A stretch of DNA of 64,000 nt from Saururus chinensis (taxonomy: Eukaryota > Streptophyta > Magnoliopsida > Piperales > Saururaceae): the NCBI GenBank assembly GCA_035235625.1, contig CP141140.1:19178685-19242684 (forward strand), written 5' to 3'. The first letter of the stretch is position 1. The number at the start of each line of letters is the position of its first letter. Below the pieces are notes generated by a model. That model saw nothing but the letters and a program-made list of their open reading frames with translations. It ran no database searches and had not been told where the DNA came from. Positions 1 to 9,979 of the stretch are shown in pieces. Both the position numbers and the translations under genes were made by a program.

Positions 1-860
1 GCAGGTCATTATCTTTATACCATTCAAGAGTCTGCCAGGCTATTTCCATAATTGTCCAGAAAGGCATTGATACCCTATTGTTTGGACAACGGCTGTCGTT
101 GTGGCCAAGCCGATGAAAGATTGCTGGTCCATCAAGATTGAAGAAGGTCAATTTTCTCGTTGTATTTCAGAATTTTCTGCGGACAAGGAATAAATATGAT
201 TCAGCGGTAATGGGTGATCATGTTTTGCAATTGACCCCTTGGGTTGGAGGTCTGTAGCAGTGGTGAAAAAAGGGTTATGGTTGATTAACTAGCCACATCT
301 AACATCTTGATAACCACGGCAATTTCCTACATACCATCATAAGATGCATTTGTTTTACTGAAAGAGACCTACATCTTCAATGGTTTGTGCGTCTTGATTT
401 TCCTGGACATAATAGGCCACTCTACCAATAGTAATGACATGTATGTGTTATGCATGACAATGGCTTGGAGAGATTGTATTTAGTATGTGAATGGAAAAGG
501 CTTTTGGGGAAACAACTTACAATTAGCACTAATAATGAGCTTTTCAAGCCTTACGCAACTGTTTGGGGGTGGGGTGTGTTAGGAACATGCCCGTGGGGTA
601 GCTGTTCGGTGCTTACAGGCTTAGAGCCCAATAGTCAAACTTTTGTGTGGGATAATTAGTTTGCTTTGCACGGATCATTTACGAGCGCTCATCAAAAGCA
701 AAAAATAGGGAGAACGAGAGTAAGACAGTGCAAGAAAATAAATGAATATAATAAAGAAATTAGGCTGCATTTGTTATCAACATATTTATAAGCAATGGGT
801 GAAATAACACTCTAACCAATAATATTAATATCTCACCTCTCCCTATATAGCATAGGAGAT
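1..860. other. Unassigned sequence, no gene recognised
   Basis: No recognisable domain, repeat terminus or RNA gene was seen. The longest open frame (450-659, plus, 69 codons) has no family signature that I recognise and no supporting splice context. The left flank of the decayed gypsy element begins somewhere near the right side of this stretch. Confidence 0.4.
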
Positions 861-1009
861 TTAAGATTTATTGAAATATTTGTACAAGTATCGAAGCAAC
901 TTAAAATATAAATAAAAAAATACAAAGAAATAAAGAAAAGTACATGTAACCAAAATAAAATAGAAATTGGTAAGGTGCTCGAAATGTAGTATGTGACATA
1001 CTCCCTTAC

Positions 1010-1190
1010 TCAATTCCATCGACATCCTTGTTGACCATGCGGTAGGCTTTGACTTGATTAGCTTGTTGGGGGATAAACTCTTCTTCAGGCTCCCAACTGT
1101 GTGAAAGGCCTCTCTATTTGATGAAAAATTTGTGGACTTTCTCCTTGTTGCATTCAACTTTGCAATCGGTGATGATCTTCTCAAAGACTT
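1010..1190 (-). pseudogene. Retrotransposon chromodomain remnant with in-frame stop
   Basis: On the minus strand, one frame reads a chromodomain-like stretch with VFEKII near its start, then KVHKFFIK, a stop codon, and RGLSHSWEPEEEF. This matches the usual pattern in which a hydrophobic strand is followed by the consensus Y-L-V-K-W-K-G and W-E-P. The stop replaces the Trp or adjacent residue of the KWKG core. It lies C-terminal to the integrase remnant, as expected for a chromovirus. Confidence 0.75.
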
Positions 1191-1659
1191 TGATGTAAGT
1201 GGTGACTTTGAGATTGTGACTTTGAGATTGCCACAAGGAGGTAACTTCTTGAGAGGTCTTGAATGTTAGCATTGTAAGGTTTTATACAGCTGACATGAAA
1301 GATAGGGTAGACATGCATCCATGGTAGTAATTAAACTTTGTAAGATACCTTCTCGACCCATTAGAGGATAGGTACATGACCTTCATACTTGTAAACTAGG
1401 CCTTAATGAAGTTGATAGAAGAGTTGAAGTTAGTCGGGATTGAGTTTGGCGAGCATGAGATCCTCACACTAGAGGTAGAAGGTTGTCAGCCTCGGTCAAC
1501 CCACTTCTTAGCTCAAGTAGCTAGCATCCTTCTCAAGACATTTGTGGGCAATGCATGAGGTAATGCGCCAAACTTTAGCGAGGTAGAAAGTAGGGGGTTG
1601 TTGCCGATATAGCCCGAAGCAAGGGTGTGGGGCATTAAAGGTTGGCAGCCGTGGCTAAC

Positions 1660-2068
1660 TCAAATGGGTTTTGGTTTAGTAGCAAATATCTTATGAAAAT
1701 TGTAGGAGAATTGGGTAATGTCAAGGAAGTTGGCCCAATTCTTCTGGTTGATGCTAATAAAATAGCAAAGATATTCCTCAAGGATAGCATTGACATATTT
1801 GGCATGTTTGAGGATACATGCTGAGGAGAAATTTAACTTGGAACCAAGCATTTTAAATAGTTCCATCCAAAAAATGGCTAGTGAAGCGCCCATCTCGATT
1901 ACTGACAATTATTTGAGGTACACCCCAATACTTAATAATATTCATTAGAAATAGATAGGCATATTTTTTAGTTGTACAGTGCCTGGGAGCCAACATGAAG
2001 GTGACATACTTGGGGAAACGGATGAAGTCGAGGGAGATACTCTCCCAAGGTTCTTGCGGTACTGGCAA
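1660..2068 (-). pseudogene. Gypsy integrase core remnant
   Basis: Two overlapping minus-strand open frames carry integrase core sequence. The first (1853-2068) contains PWESISLDFI, with a catalytic-type Asp, and GVPQIIVSNRDGRF, with the second Asp. The second (1660-1908) resembles the downstream catalytic-core segment containing ATKPKPI-type sequence. The frame shift between them and the lost intervening residues show that it is dead. Confidence 0.75.
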
Positions 2069-3210
2069 TGATTCAAAGAGACCCCATGGTTTGTCATATT
2101 TTACTTTATCTTGTTATCATATAAGATAAGTTCAAACATATGCCTCGACATCATCGCCCATGTGAGGTTAGAAATACACCTGCTCCAAGTGGGCCATTGT
2201 ACAATGGATGCTCAGATGGCTAGCCCAAGGAGTGTTATGACACTTATGGAGGATTCTTTCTGCAAGTTCTTCATTTTCAGAACATAGAATATTTTACCCT
2301 TGGTCATGAGTAACTCATTGTCAAGTCAAAACTTATGAGTCTTGTCTTTTATCACTTGTTGAAAGAGGAAGGTGCACACCAAGAGATCTCCATCGTTGAC
2401 CGAATGTGATGCTGCAGATCACTAGAGTAGGAACTTATGTTGGCAAGATGGAGTGAAGCAAGCTCGGTTAACTCGGTCTTCTGATTGAGTGCATCAACAA
2501 CTACATTATTTCACCCAAGTTTTTATTCCAAGACATAGTCAAATTTAGTCAGGAAGTCTTGCCATCGAGTTTGTTTGGGGGAAAACTTAGGTTGAGACTA
2601 AAAGTAATTAGTCATAATGTTGTCTATTTTGACTACAAAGCAAGAACCTAATAGGTAATGGACCAGGTGTGCAGGAAATGAATTACAACTATCATCTCCT
2701 TTTCTTTCATAGTGTAGTGTTGTTGTGTTTCATTGAGTTTTCGACTTTCAAAGACTATAGAGTGGTCTTTTTGTGACAGTATGCCCCCAATGGAGAACTC
2801 GAATGCATTAGTCTGAACTTCAAATGACTTAGAGTAATCCGGGAGTCAAATGACAAGTTTTTGTGTAATTGTTTCCTTCAGTTAGGCAAAGGCTTTCTGA
2901 TATTGTTTTTGACTAGTACCAAGGTTGATCCTTCTTAAGCAAGTTAGGTAAAGGAGTAGCTTTTTTAGAATACCACATAGATAAAACGTTTGTAATAGTT
3001 TCATAAGCCCAAGAAATCCCACAATTGTTTTACTTTGGTTAAGACCGACCAATTGTCAATGACACAAACCTTCTCTTGGTCCCTCTTGGTCCATGCAAAC
3101 TTGTCCACTACCAATATGATGTCCCGAGAAGAGGATCACCACTTTGGCAAAGTAACATTTCTCTAGCTTGACATATAGTTCATTCCACTGGATGCTTTCG
3201 AACATGGCTT

Positions 3211-3450
3211 TCAAGTGGGCCATATATGTGATGTGAGTGTATTGTTATAGACTATAGTGTCATCAAGATAGATGACAACAAATCTATCAAGGAAATTATA
3301 AAAAATATTATTCATGAGTATACAAAAGGTGGTTGAGGTGTTGGTAAGACCAAAAAACATGACCAATAACTCAAAGGCACCATAGTGAGTAACACAAGTA
3401 GTCTTAGCTTTGGCATGCTCAATAAAGATATAATATACCCCATTATTCAC
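3211..3450 (-). pseudogene. Gypsy reverse transcriptase remnant (YLDD)
   Basis: This minus-strand segment encodes the fingers/palm junction of a gypsy RT, with AFELLVMFFGLTNTSTTF (consensus [17 protein letters not shown]) followed by VVIYLDDTIVYN, the catalytic YLDD box. The upstream RT half is missing. At about 3450 the homology stops abruptly against unrelated sequence that is itself duplicated 190 bp further right. Confidence 0.8.
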
Positions 3451-3460
3451 TTCTTATTTA

Positions 3461-3756
3461 ATATTCTTTTGGGGTACTGCATCATTATTTGGGGGGGTGT
3501 AAAAGGAGGAATAGAATCATTCTTCTTCATTTTATACTTGGGGTAACATTTTATATAATTGTAGTTGAGGAAGTTGTGATTATATATTAAAGAAAAGAAA
3601 TAAATGTGATTGAAAGCCTCATGCATTTGGAAGTACAAATGTCGTCATGTTAATATTCTTTTGGGGTACTGCATCAATATTATTTGGGGGGGGGGGGGGT
3701 GTAAAGGTAGAAATAGAATCATTCTTCTTCATTTTATACTTGGGGTAACATTTTAT
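3461..3756. repeat. Direct repeat of about 95-105 bp, two copies
   Basis: A segment beginning ATATTCTTTTGGGGTACTGC and ending with a shared GGGGTAACATTTTAT occurs at about 3461-3555 and again at about 3652-3756, separated by roughly 95 bp of different sequence. The copies differ mainly in the length of an internal G-run (7 versus 14 G) and a few substitutions. The origin is unknown. It could be a partial tandem duplication at the edge of the gypsy remnant. Confidence 0.8.
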
Positions 3757-4169
3757 TTTCAGACTGGAGTACTGTTTGGTGCATGCAAATTTCCATTGTT
3801 TTATTTGAATCGATATTACAAATTGCATGCTGTCATGACTTTCTATTTCTACTTAGTCGTCCCTTTTTGTTGCAAAATCCTATACAACATTTTGTGTTTC
3901 CACTTATGGTTGGGCATGCACTTAGGTTAATCATACAATCATATTTGGAGATGTAGACCCAAGTTCTATATGTAAAACAAATAGTTGAAGAAAAAGGAAA
4001 CGGAAGTAGAAAAGAGAGATCAGAGGGACTGCATGTGTTTTCTCCCTTTAATTGGAGCATAGGCTAGGACAAAAGAAAAAAGAAGACGAACAATAAGTTG
4101 CTTATAACAACAACTCCATAGTGAAAGGGGTAGATTGAGCAGGAATTCAAGCGCCATAATTTGTAGGGA
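3757..4169. other. Unassigned sequence left of the copia insertion
   Basis: This stretch is host or older repeat DNA into which the copia element inserted. The last five bases before the element (GCATA) are the target site. No coding signature was seen. Confidence 0.4.
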
Positions 4170-4174
4170 GCATA
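4170..4174. repeat. Target-site duplication GCATA, left copy
   Basis: These five bases directly precede the 5' LTR and are repeated exactly after the 3' LTR at 9975-9979. This proves a single integrase-mediated insertion of the whole element. Confidence 0.93.
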
Positions 4175-4678
4175 TGTTGAATTTTGACATGAAATCAAAC
4201 TTCTGACATTGAGCCATTCAATCAGCCAGTCGGTCCTTTTGATCAGCTCTTGCCCCAATCGATCGGGGTAATGGGTTTATGAAAAAAAATTAAGTCGAGA
4301 TCATTAGCTTGATGGGATAGAATTATAAAGAGCTGTTTCGGCTTTAGATGTTTTAATGACTTATCAGAAACGTCAAAAAATATAGAGACTTTACACATAG
4401 ACAAAATTGGTTCTTCTTCCGATCTCTTTCTTCTTCTCTAAGAAAGAATTTTCAACCTGTCTTCTTCTTCTTTCTCTAAAATCTGTGACTGAGCAATAGA
4501 GTCTACCCCGATTGAGATCCAGTCTATTTGAGTGGAAGTGCACCATCAAACAGGCAGTGTGGTTCGTTGTATCTCAGGAACGAAACGCTATAGAATGCCT
4601 GTGCATGGAGGGCGGCGTATCTGTTTCAAGGATAGCGTGTAACACACCTAGAACCTAGTTCATAATCTCTTCTCTATG

Positions 4679-4732
<54 letters not shown>

Positions 4733-4803
4733 TATGTGTGTTGATTTGCATGATAATTGTATTTTGTATTCAATATGCCCTCATTAATGTGACAATCCTA
4801 ACA
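4175..4803 (+). repeat. Copia 5' LTR (629 bp)
   Basis: The LTR starts TGTTGAATTTTGACATG and ends GACAATCCTAACA, with the terminal TGTTG/CAACA-type inverted repeat (one mismatch here). It contains a (TA)n tract at about 4683-4729. A matching sequence is found at 9348-9974. Confidence 0.93.
4683..4729. repeat. (TA)n microsatellite in 5' LTR
   Basis: This is a pure TA dinucleotide tract. The 3' LTR has the same tract at the same place, so it was present in the parent element. Confidence 0.95.
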
Positions 4804-4851
4804 ATCTTGAAATAGATATTGTGATTTTGTTGATTAAATATTACTGCAATT

Positions 4852-5940
4852 ATGGGTGTTGACAAATCTGTGAAACCTGAGAAGTTTGATGGGAAAAATT
4901 TCATGAGATGGCAGACAAAGATGAAATTTTGGTTGACACAATTGAACATATTCTATGTGGTTTCTGATACTGTTGCTGATAAAACTGTGTCTTCTAAATC
5001 TGATAAGACTGCTAGTTCTTCTGATGTTGGAATTACTAAGACTCATGATAGTGAGAAATTCAAACAAGATGATGAACTATGTCATGGTCAAATTCTTAGT
5101 GTTTTGAGCAATGAGTTGTATGATTTGCATGTGAACACTACAACTGCCAAAGAATTATGGGATACTCTTGATAAAAAATTTGGGAAAGAGCATGAAGGGG
5201 AAGAAAAGTATGTCGTGGGAGAGTATTTTGACTATAAGATGGTTAATAACAAATCTGTTAGAGACTAGGTAGTTGAAATACAGAATTTGGTAGCTAAGAT
5301 CATTGGGAAAAGAATTCATGTTGATGAGAGGCTCCAAGTTCCTGCTCTTATCGACAAACTACCACCATCATGGCAGGATTTCCAAATTACCTTGAAGCAC
5401 AAGAGGGACGCAATGTCCGCTGATGACTTGATAGTGGCCATTCAAATTGAAGAGAAGCACAGGGGTAAGATGAAAGTCTTGCAAGGTTCTTCTTCTGTGG
5501 CCAAGGATTGTGCTCAAGCTAATGTTGTGGAAGGGAAACCCAAGTTTTTTGGTAACAAGAAGAAGAACAAGAAGTTTAAAAATCAGCCTCTCAAACCTCA
5601 TTCTAATATCCAAAAGGACAAGAAGTTGAAAGTTTGCTGGGTTTGTGGGAAACCTGGACATTTTGCAAACAAGTGCAAAGAGAAGAAAGGCCAGGACCAG
5701 AGTCATGGTGGGGCTGCATCTTCTACTCAGGCTAATGTGGTTATTTCATATGACAGGTTAGTGATAACTAATTCTGAAATTAACTTGGCATGTGAACCTA
5801 CTTATTGGTGGGTTGATACAGGGGCAACTGTTCACATCGGTGTTGATGTTTCTTCTTTTCCTTTCTATCAAGAAGTAAAGGATAGGACAGTGACGATGGG
5901 GAACTCCTCTGTGCTAGAGTTCATGGAGTTGGAATTGTAG
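4852..5940 (+). pseudogene. Copia gag and protease region, interrupted
   Basis: The gag ATG lies only 48 bases after the 5' LTR. The N-terminus (KFDGKNFMRWQTKM) and KELWDTLDKKFG match the UBN2-type copia gag domain. A TAG near 5266 interrupts it, and the frame resumes at once. The CCHC zinc knuckle CWVCGKPGHFANKC (about 5636-5680) binds RNA. The protease active-site motif WWVDTGAT follows at about 5805. A TAG ends the frame at 5938-5940. The remaining protease and pre-integrase sequence (5941-6370) continues in broken frames. Confidence 0.88.
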
Positions 5941-7290
5941 ACATCCGGTTTACATCGGGGAACATGCTGACACTTCATAATGTGTTGCATGTACCAAGTG
6001 TGAGGAAGAACTTAGTTAGTGGTGTGCTTCTTAGTAGATAAGGATATAAACTAGTGTTTGAGTTAAATAAAGTTATAATAACTAGACATGGTACTTTTGT
6101 TGGTAAAGGCTATGTGTGTGATAGTCTCTTTAAATTAAATTTGGTTTCTTGTAATAACTCTTTATTTCAAGTAGATGACTTCTTAATTTGTCATGTTGAT
6201 TCTTTTGATCTGTAGAATATGAGGCTATGACATATAAATTTTTTAATCATTAAGAGAATGATGAATCTTGATTTGATTCCTAAGTTGCAAGTTGAATCTC
6301 TTCATAAATGTAAAGTCTATATTCAAGCAAAATAACCTAGAAAACCATATAAATCTATTAATAGATCTACATGTTTGCTTGATTTAATTCACTCTGACAT
6401 TTGTGAGTTGAATGGATTATTGACTAGGGGTGGTATGAGATATTTCATTACTTTTATTAATGATTACTCAAAATTTTGTCATGTATACTTATTTAAGTCT
6501 AAAGATGAGGTTTTTGAGAAGTTTAAGGTTTATAAGATGGAGGTTGAGAATCAAACTGATAGGCAGATCAAAAGACTAAGGTCTGATCGTGGTGAGGAGT
6601 ATTGTTCTCTTGAATTTTACAAATTTTGTGAAGATCAATGAATAATACATAAAACCACAACCCCTTACTCTCCTCAATCTAATGGTGTGGCTGAAAGAAA
6701 GAATAGAACTTTTATAGATATAATAAATTCTATGATTTTCTCTTTGGGTTTACCTAAAAATCTATGGGGAGAAGCAATTTTTTCAACATGTATAATCTTA
6801 AACTGTGTGCCTCATAAAGGACAAAATATAACCCCTTATGAATTAATGAAAGGAAGAAAACCAAGTTTAAAGTTCATTAAGGTTTGGAGATGTCTTGCTA
6901 AAGTTAAAATCCCAAATGTGAAAATGGACAAGCTAGGTTCTAAAACTTATGATGCAGTTTTCATTGGTTATGCACAAAATAGCAGAGCTTATCAATTTTT
7001 AGTAATTGGGTTTGATAAGCAGGATTATGCTCCCAATACTATTAAGGAGTCCGATGATGCAACATTCTTTGAGAATGTGTTTCCTATGAAGAAAAAGAAT
7101 AAGGTTGTAGTGCATAAAGAAGATGTTTCATCGTCTTCAACTCCTAGAGTGGAAGATTCGGAAACTAATGTGGATGTTAGGAGATCTAAGAGAACTATGA
7201 TAGATAAAAACTTTGGGGATGACTTCTATACTTTTATGGTGGGGAATGAGGATCCTTTGACTTTTAATAAAGCTATGTTGTCTAGCGACT
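5941..7290 (+). pseudogene. Copia integrase region, interrupted
   Basis: The GAG-pre-integrase stretch near 5960-6160 includes VLHVPSVRKNLVSG. The integrase core starts near 6375 with LDLIHSDICE (first catalytic Asp), then FITFINDYSKF and RLRSDRGEEY (second Asp). After a stop at about 6639 the core continues with TTPYSPQSNGVAERKNRT (catalytic Glu). The C-terminal part (6690-7290) carries the usual W-G-E-A and P-Y-E-L copia motifs. Stops and frameshifts inactivate it. Confidence 0.88.
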
Positions 7291-7307
7291 CTCCTTTATA
7301 GAAGAAA

Positions 7308-8762
7308 GTGGTACAGAGTGAGATAAATTCAATACTTGTACATGGGACGTGGATTTTAACAAATCTACCTCCAGGGTTTAAACCAATTAGATGCAAGTGG
7401 ATATTGAAAAGAAAATATTATCCTGATAGATCTATTAAAAAGTACAAAGCTAAACTAGTGGCTAAAGGATATAGTCAAAAGGAAGGTCAAAATTTCTTTG
7501 ACATATATTCTCCTGTGACCATGATAACTACAATTCGAATATTTCTTGCATTGGCAACTCATTATAACCTCAAAATTCATCAAATAGGTGTCAAAACAAT
7601 ATTTTTAAATGGTGAATTAGAGGATGAAATTTATATGGAGTAGCCTGGAGGTTTTGTAGTTCCTAGTCAAGAAAGAAAAGTATATAAGTTAGTAAGATCT
7701 CTCTATGATTTAAAATAGACTCCTAAACAATGACATCAAAAGTTTGATGATGTTCTTCTTTCTAATAACTTTGTTATGTGTACTTCTGATAAATGTTTGT
7801 ATTGGAAGTCTTATGTAATGTTATACTTGTATGTGGATGATATATTACTGTTTGGTGATAATGTGGATCATATCAATAAGGTTAAGGGTTTTCTTAATGA
7901 GAATTTTGATACGAAAGATTTGGGTCTTGCAAAAGTTATACTCGGCTTGAAGATTGATAGGATTTCTCAAGGAATAGTTCTGAGTCAATCACACTATGTG
8001 GAGGATACTTCGATAGAAAATCTGTCAATATGTCATATGATGCAAGTGTCAGACTCAAGAAAAATTGTTGAAAAAGTGTATCACAACTTAGATATTCACA
8101 GCTAATAAGAAGTTTAAGTTATCTGGCTAACTGCAATAGACCGGATATATCCTATGTTGTGGGAAGACTAAGTAGATATACTAAGAGCCCTAGTGAAACT
8201 TATTGGACTACCATTGAGATAGTTTTTAGATATATGAAGGGAAGTGTAAACTTTGGTTTACATTATTCTGGTTTTCCTGCTGTATTAGAAGGATACAGTG
8301 ATGCAAATTGGTTATCAGATTCTGATGAAACCAATGCCACTAGTGGTTATGTGTTTACACTATGGGGTGGGGCGGTTGCATAGAAATCTTAAATAAACAA
8401 TGATAACAAGATCTACTATAGATGCTGAATTAATAGCTCTTGATAAAGTTGGTGGAATGAGGGAATGGCTTAGGGATCTTTTAATAAATATACCCTGGTT
8501 AAATAAGTTAATTCTTGGAATATTGATTCACTATGATAGCCAATTAGCTCTTGATAAGGTTAAGAGTAAGAATCATAATAAAAGGTCCTTCAGGCATATT
8601 GAACTAAGGTATAAAATCTTGCGCAACTTGACTACTTCAGGAGTCTTTACCTTATGTTTCATACGATCAAATGATAATTTGGCTGATTCGTTTACAAAAG
8701 GGTTGTCGGTAAGGCTAATCTTTAACTCATCTAGAGGAATGAGGCTGAAAGTTTATGATTAA
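7308..8762 (+). pseudogene. Copia reverse transcriptase and RNase H, interrupted
   Basis: RT begins near 7308 (W-I-L, then CKWILKRKY), includes KAKLVAKGYSQKEG and the QIGVKTIFLNGELEDEIYME box, and has the catalytic YVDDIL motif at about 7831. A stop interrupts at about 7641 and more follow near 7719-7731. The RNase H region (8159-8762) contains GYSDANW and, in a further frame, DAELIAL, HIELRYK and SNDNLADSFTKGL, which are standard C-terminal copia motifs. The frame has at least three breaks. Confidence 0.88.
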
Positions 8763-9347
8763 GTCATTGTTAGTAGCAGCTCAATCTCTCAGCATGGAGA
8801 TCCCACAACGAAGATTCAATGGGTAAAAACAAGTTGATGGGTGACTTGGAGAGAACACTATTAAATAAAATATGTTCATTCCTGTGTTATGATGAGAATG
8901 TTCTTAATGCATATGAAACAGGTTGACGAAAGTCTTAATGCAGTCAAAGCTTATATAGCAGGGTATTATTATACATATTACCCTTGGAGACTGTCACCTA
9001 TATGAGTGTCATTGAGGTCACAGTTAAAGAGAATGTGGACTTGTTTTCTAACATGCAACTCATGAAAAGATACAAGGTGCATGGCTGTAAAGTGCTACCC
9101 TGAATAATCGCGAAAATGAAGTTACTCTAACTGTTAGGTTTGTCAAAGCTCTTGCTTTAAGGTTTAAGTTCAAGACTTAGTTTACTTCAAGCTTGTGAGT
9201 GTGGCGGCTTACCCAACTAGGTGTAGGTTCAAACCTGCAAGGTACCTATCGTTGAAAAATTAGAGTACTATTGCTCAAAGTCCTATATTGTGTTTTATAA
9301 AGTTTTTTGTGTATGTAGATGAGTTTTATTTCATGTTATGGTGGGGT
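8763..9347 (+). other. Copia 3' untranslated segment and polypurine tract
   Basis: About 585 bp lies between the last RNase H codon and the 3' LTR. It has no open frame of note. The end (ATGGTGGGGT, 9338-9347) is the presumed polypurine primer. A short stretch near 9206-9242 with GTAGGTTCAAACCTGC resembles a tRNA B-box but lacks a convincing A-box partner. Confidence 0.6.
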
Positions 9348-9824
9348 TGTTGAATTTTGACATGAAATAAAACTTCTGACGTTGAGCCGTTTGATCAGCC
9401 AGTCGGCCCGTTCGATCGGGGTAACAGGTTTCTAAAAAAGAATGAAGTTGCGATCATTAGCGGGACAAGATAGAATTACAAAAAGCCGTTTTAGCTTCGG
9501 ATGTTTTAATGACTTATCAGAAATGTCAAAAAATACAGAGACTTTACAAAGAGACAAAATTAGTTCTTCTTCTGGTCTCTTTCTTCTTCTCTGAGAAAGA
9601 ATTTTCAACTTGTCTTCTTCTTCTTCCTTTGAAATCTGTGACTGAGCAATAGAGTCTACCCCGATTGAGATCCAGTCTCTTTGAGTGGAAGTGCACTATT
9701 AAACGAGTAGTGTGGTTCATTGTATCTCAGGAACGGAACACTGTGGAATGCCTGTGCATGGAGGGTGGCGTATCTATTTTAAGGACAACATGTAACGCGC
9801 CTCAAACCTAGTTCATAATCTCTT

Positions 9825-9881
<57 letters not shown>

Positions 9882-9974
9882 TATGTGTGTTGATTTGCAT
9901 GCATATGTATGTTGATTTGAATGATAATTATATTTTGTATTCAATCTGCCCTCATTAATGTAACAATCCCAACA
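9348..9974 (+). repeat. Copia 3' LTR (627 bp)
   Basis: The LTR starts TGTTGAATTTTGACATG and ends AACAATCCCAACA. It aligns over its length with the 5' LTR. It contains a (TA)n tract at about 9829-9878 and lacks a block of about 24 bp found in the 5' LTR near 4230-4255. Confidence 0.93.
9829..9878. repeat. (TA)n microsatellite in 3' LTR
   Basis: This pure TA tract lies at the position matching the 5' LTR tract. Confidence 0.95.
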
Positions 9975-9979
9975 GCATA
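9975..9979. repeat. Target-site duplication GCATA, right copy
   Basis: These five bases directly follow the 3' LTR and are identical to 4170-4174. Confidence 0.93.

Larger units (their letters stand above)
860..3450 (-). mobile_element. Decayed Ty3/gypsy chromovirus pol remnant
   Basis: Read on the minus strand, right to left, the canonical gypsy pol order survives in broken frames. Reverse transcriptase (3211-3450) shows VVIYLDDT. An RNase H start (about 2700-2830) shows FEVQTNAFEFSIGGIL followed by FESRKLNETQ. The integrase zinc-finger side (about 2120-2260) and integrase core (1660-2068) follow, the latter with PWESISLDFI and GVPQIIVSNRDGRF. A chromodomain (about 1010-1190) comes last. 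Stops and frameshifts break every domain, so it cannot encode a working polyprotein. The N-terminal half (gag, protease, early RT) is absent right of 3450. A purine run followed by TGTCACATAC on the minus strand near 997 may be the polypurine tract and start of a 3' LTR, but no second LTR was found. The RT-RH-IN-chromodomain order defines Ty3/gypsy chromoviruses. The lineage within them is not assigned. Confidence 0.85.
4175..9974 (+). mobile_element. Complete-structure, coding-dead Ty1/copia LTR retrotransposon
   Basis: The element runs from 5'-TGTTGAATTT to CCAACA-3' with LTRs at both ends and the 5-bp target duplication GCATA at 4170-4174 and 9975-9979. Internal order is gag with a zinc knuckle, protease, integrase, reverse transcriptase and RNase H, which is the copia order (integrase before RT). 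The reading frame is broken by several in-frame stops (for example near 5266, 5938, 6639, 7299 and 7641) and frameshifts, so it is not autonomous now. The two LTRs differ at roughly one base in ten by eye, plus a gap of about 24 bp, so insertion is old. A purine-rich stretch (9338-9347) immediately before the 3' LTR is the likely polypurine tract. No canonical initiator-Met primer site follows the 5' LTR. Confidence 0.95.

Noticed and set aside
9206..9242. tRNA gene or SINE suggested by GTAGGTTCAAACCTGC
   Set aside because: Only a B-box-like word is present. No cloverleaf or A-box at proper distance could be made, and it lies in the copia 3' region.
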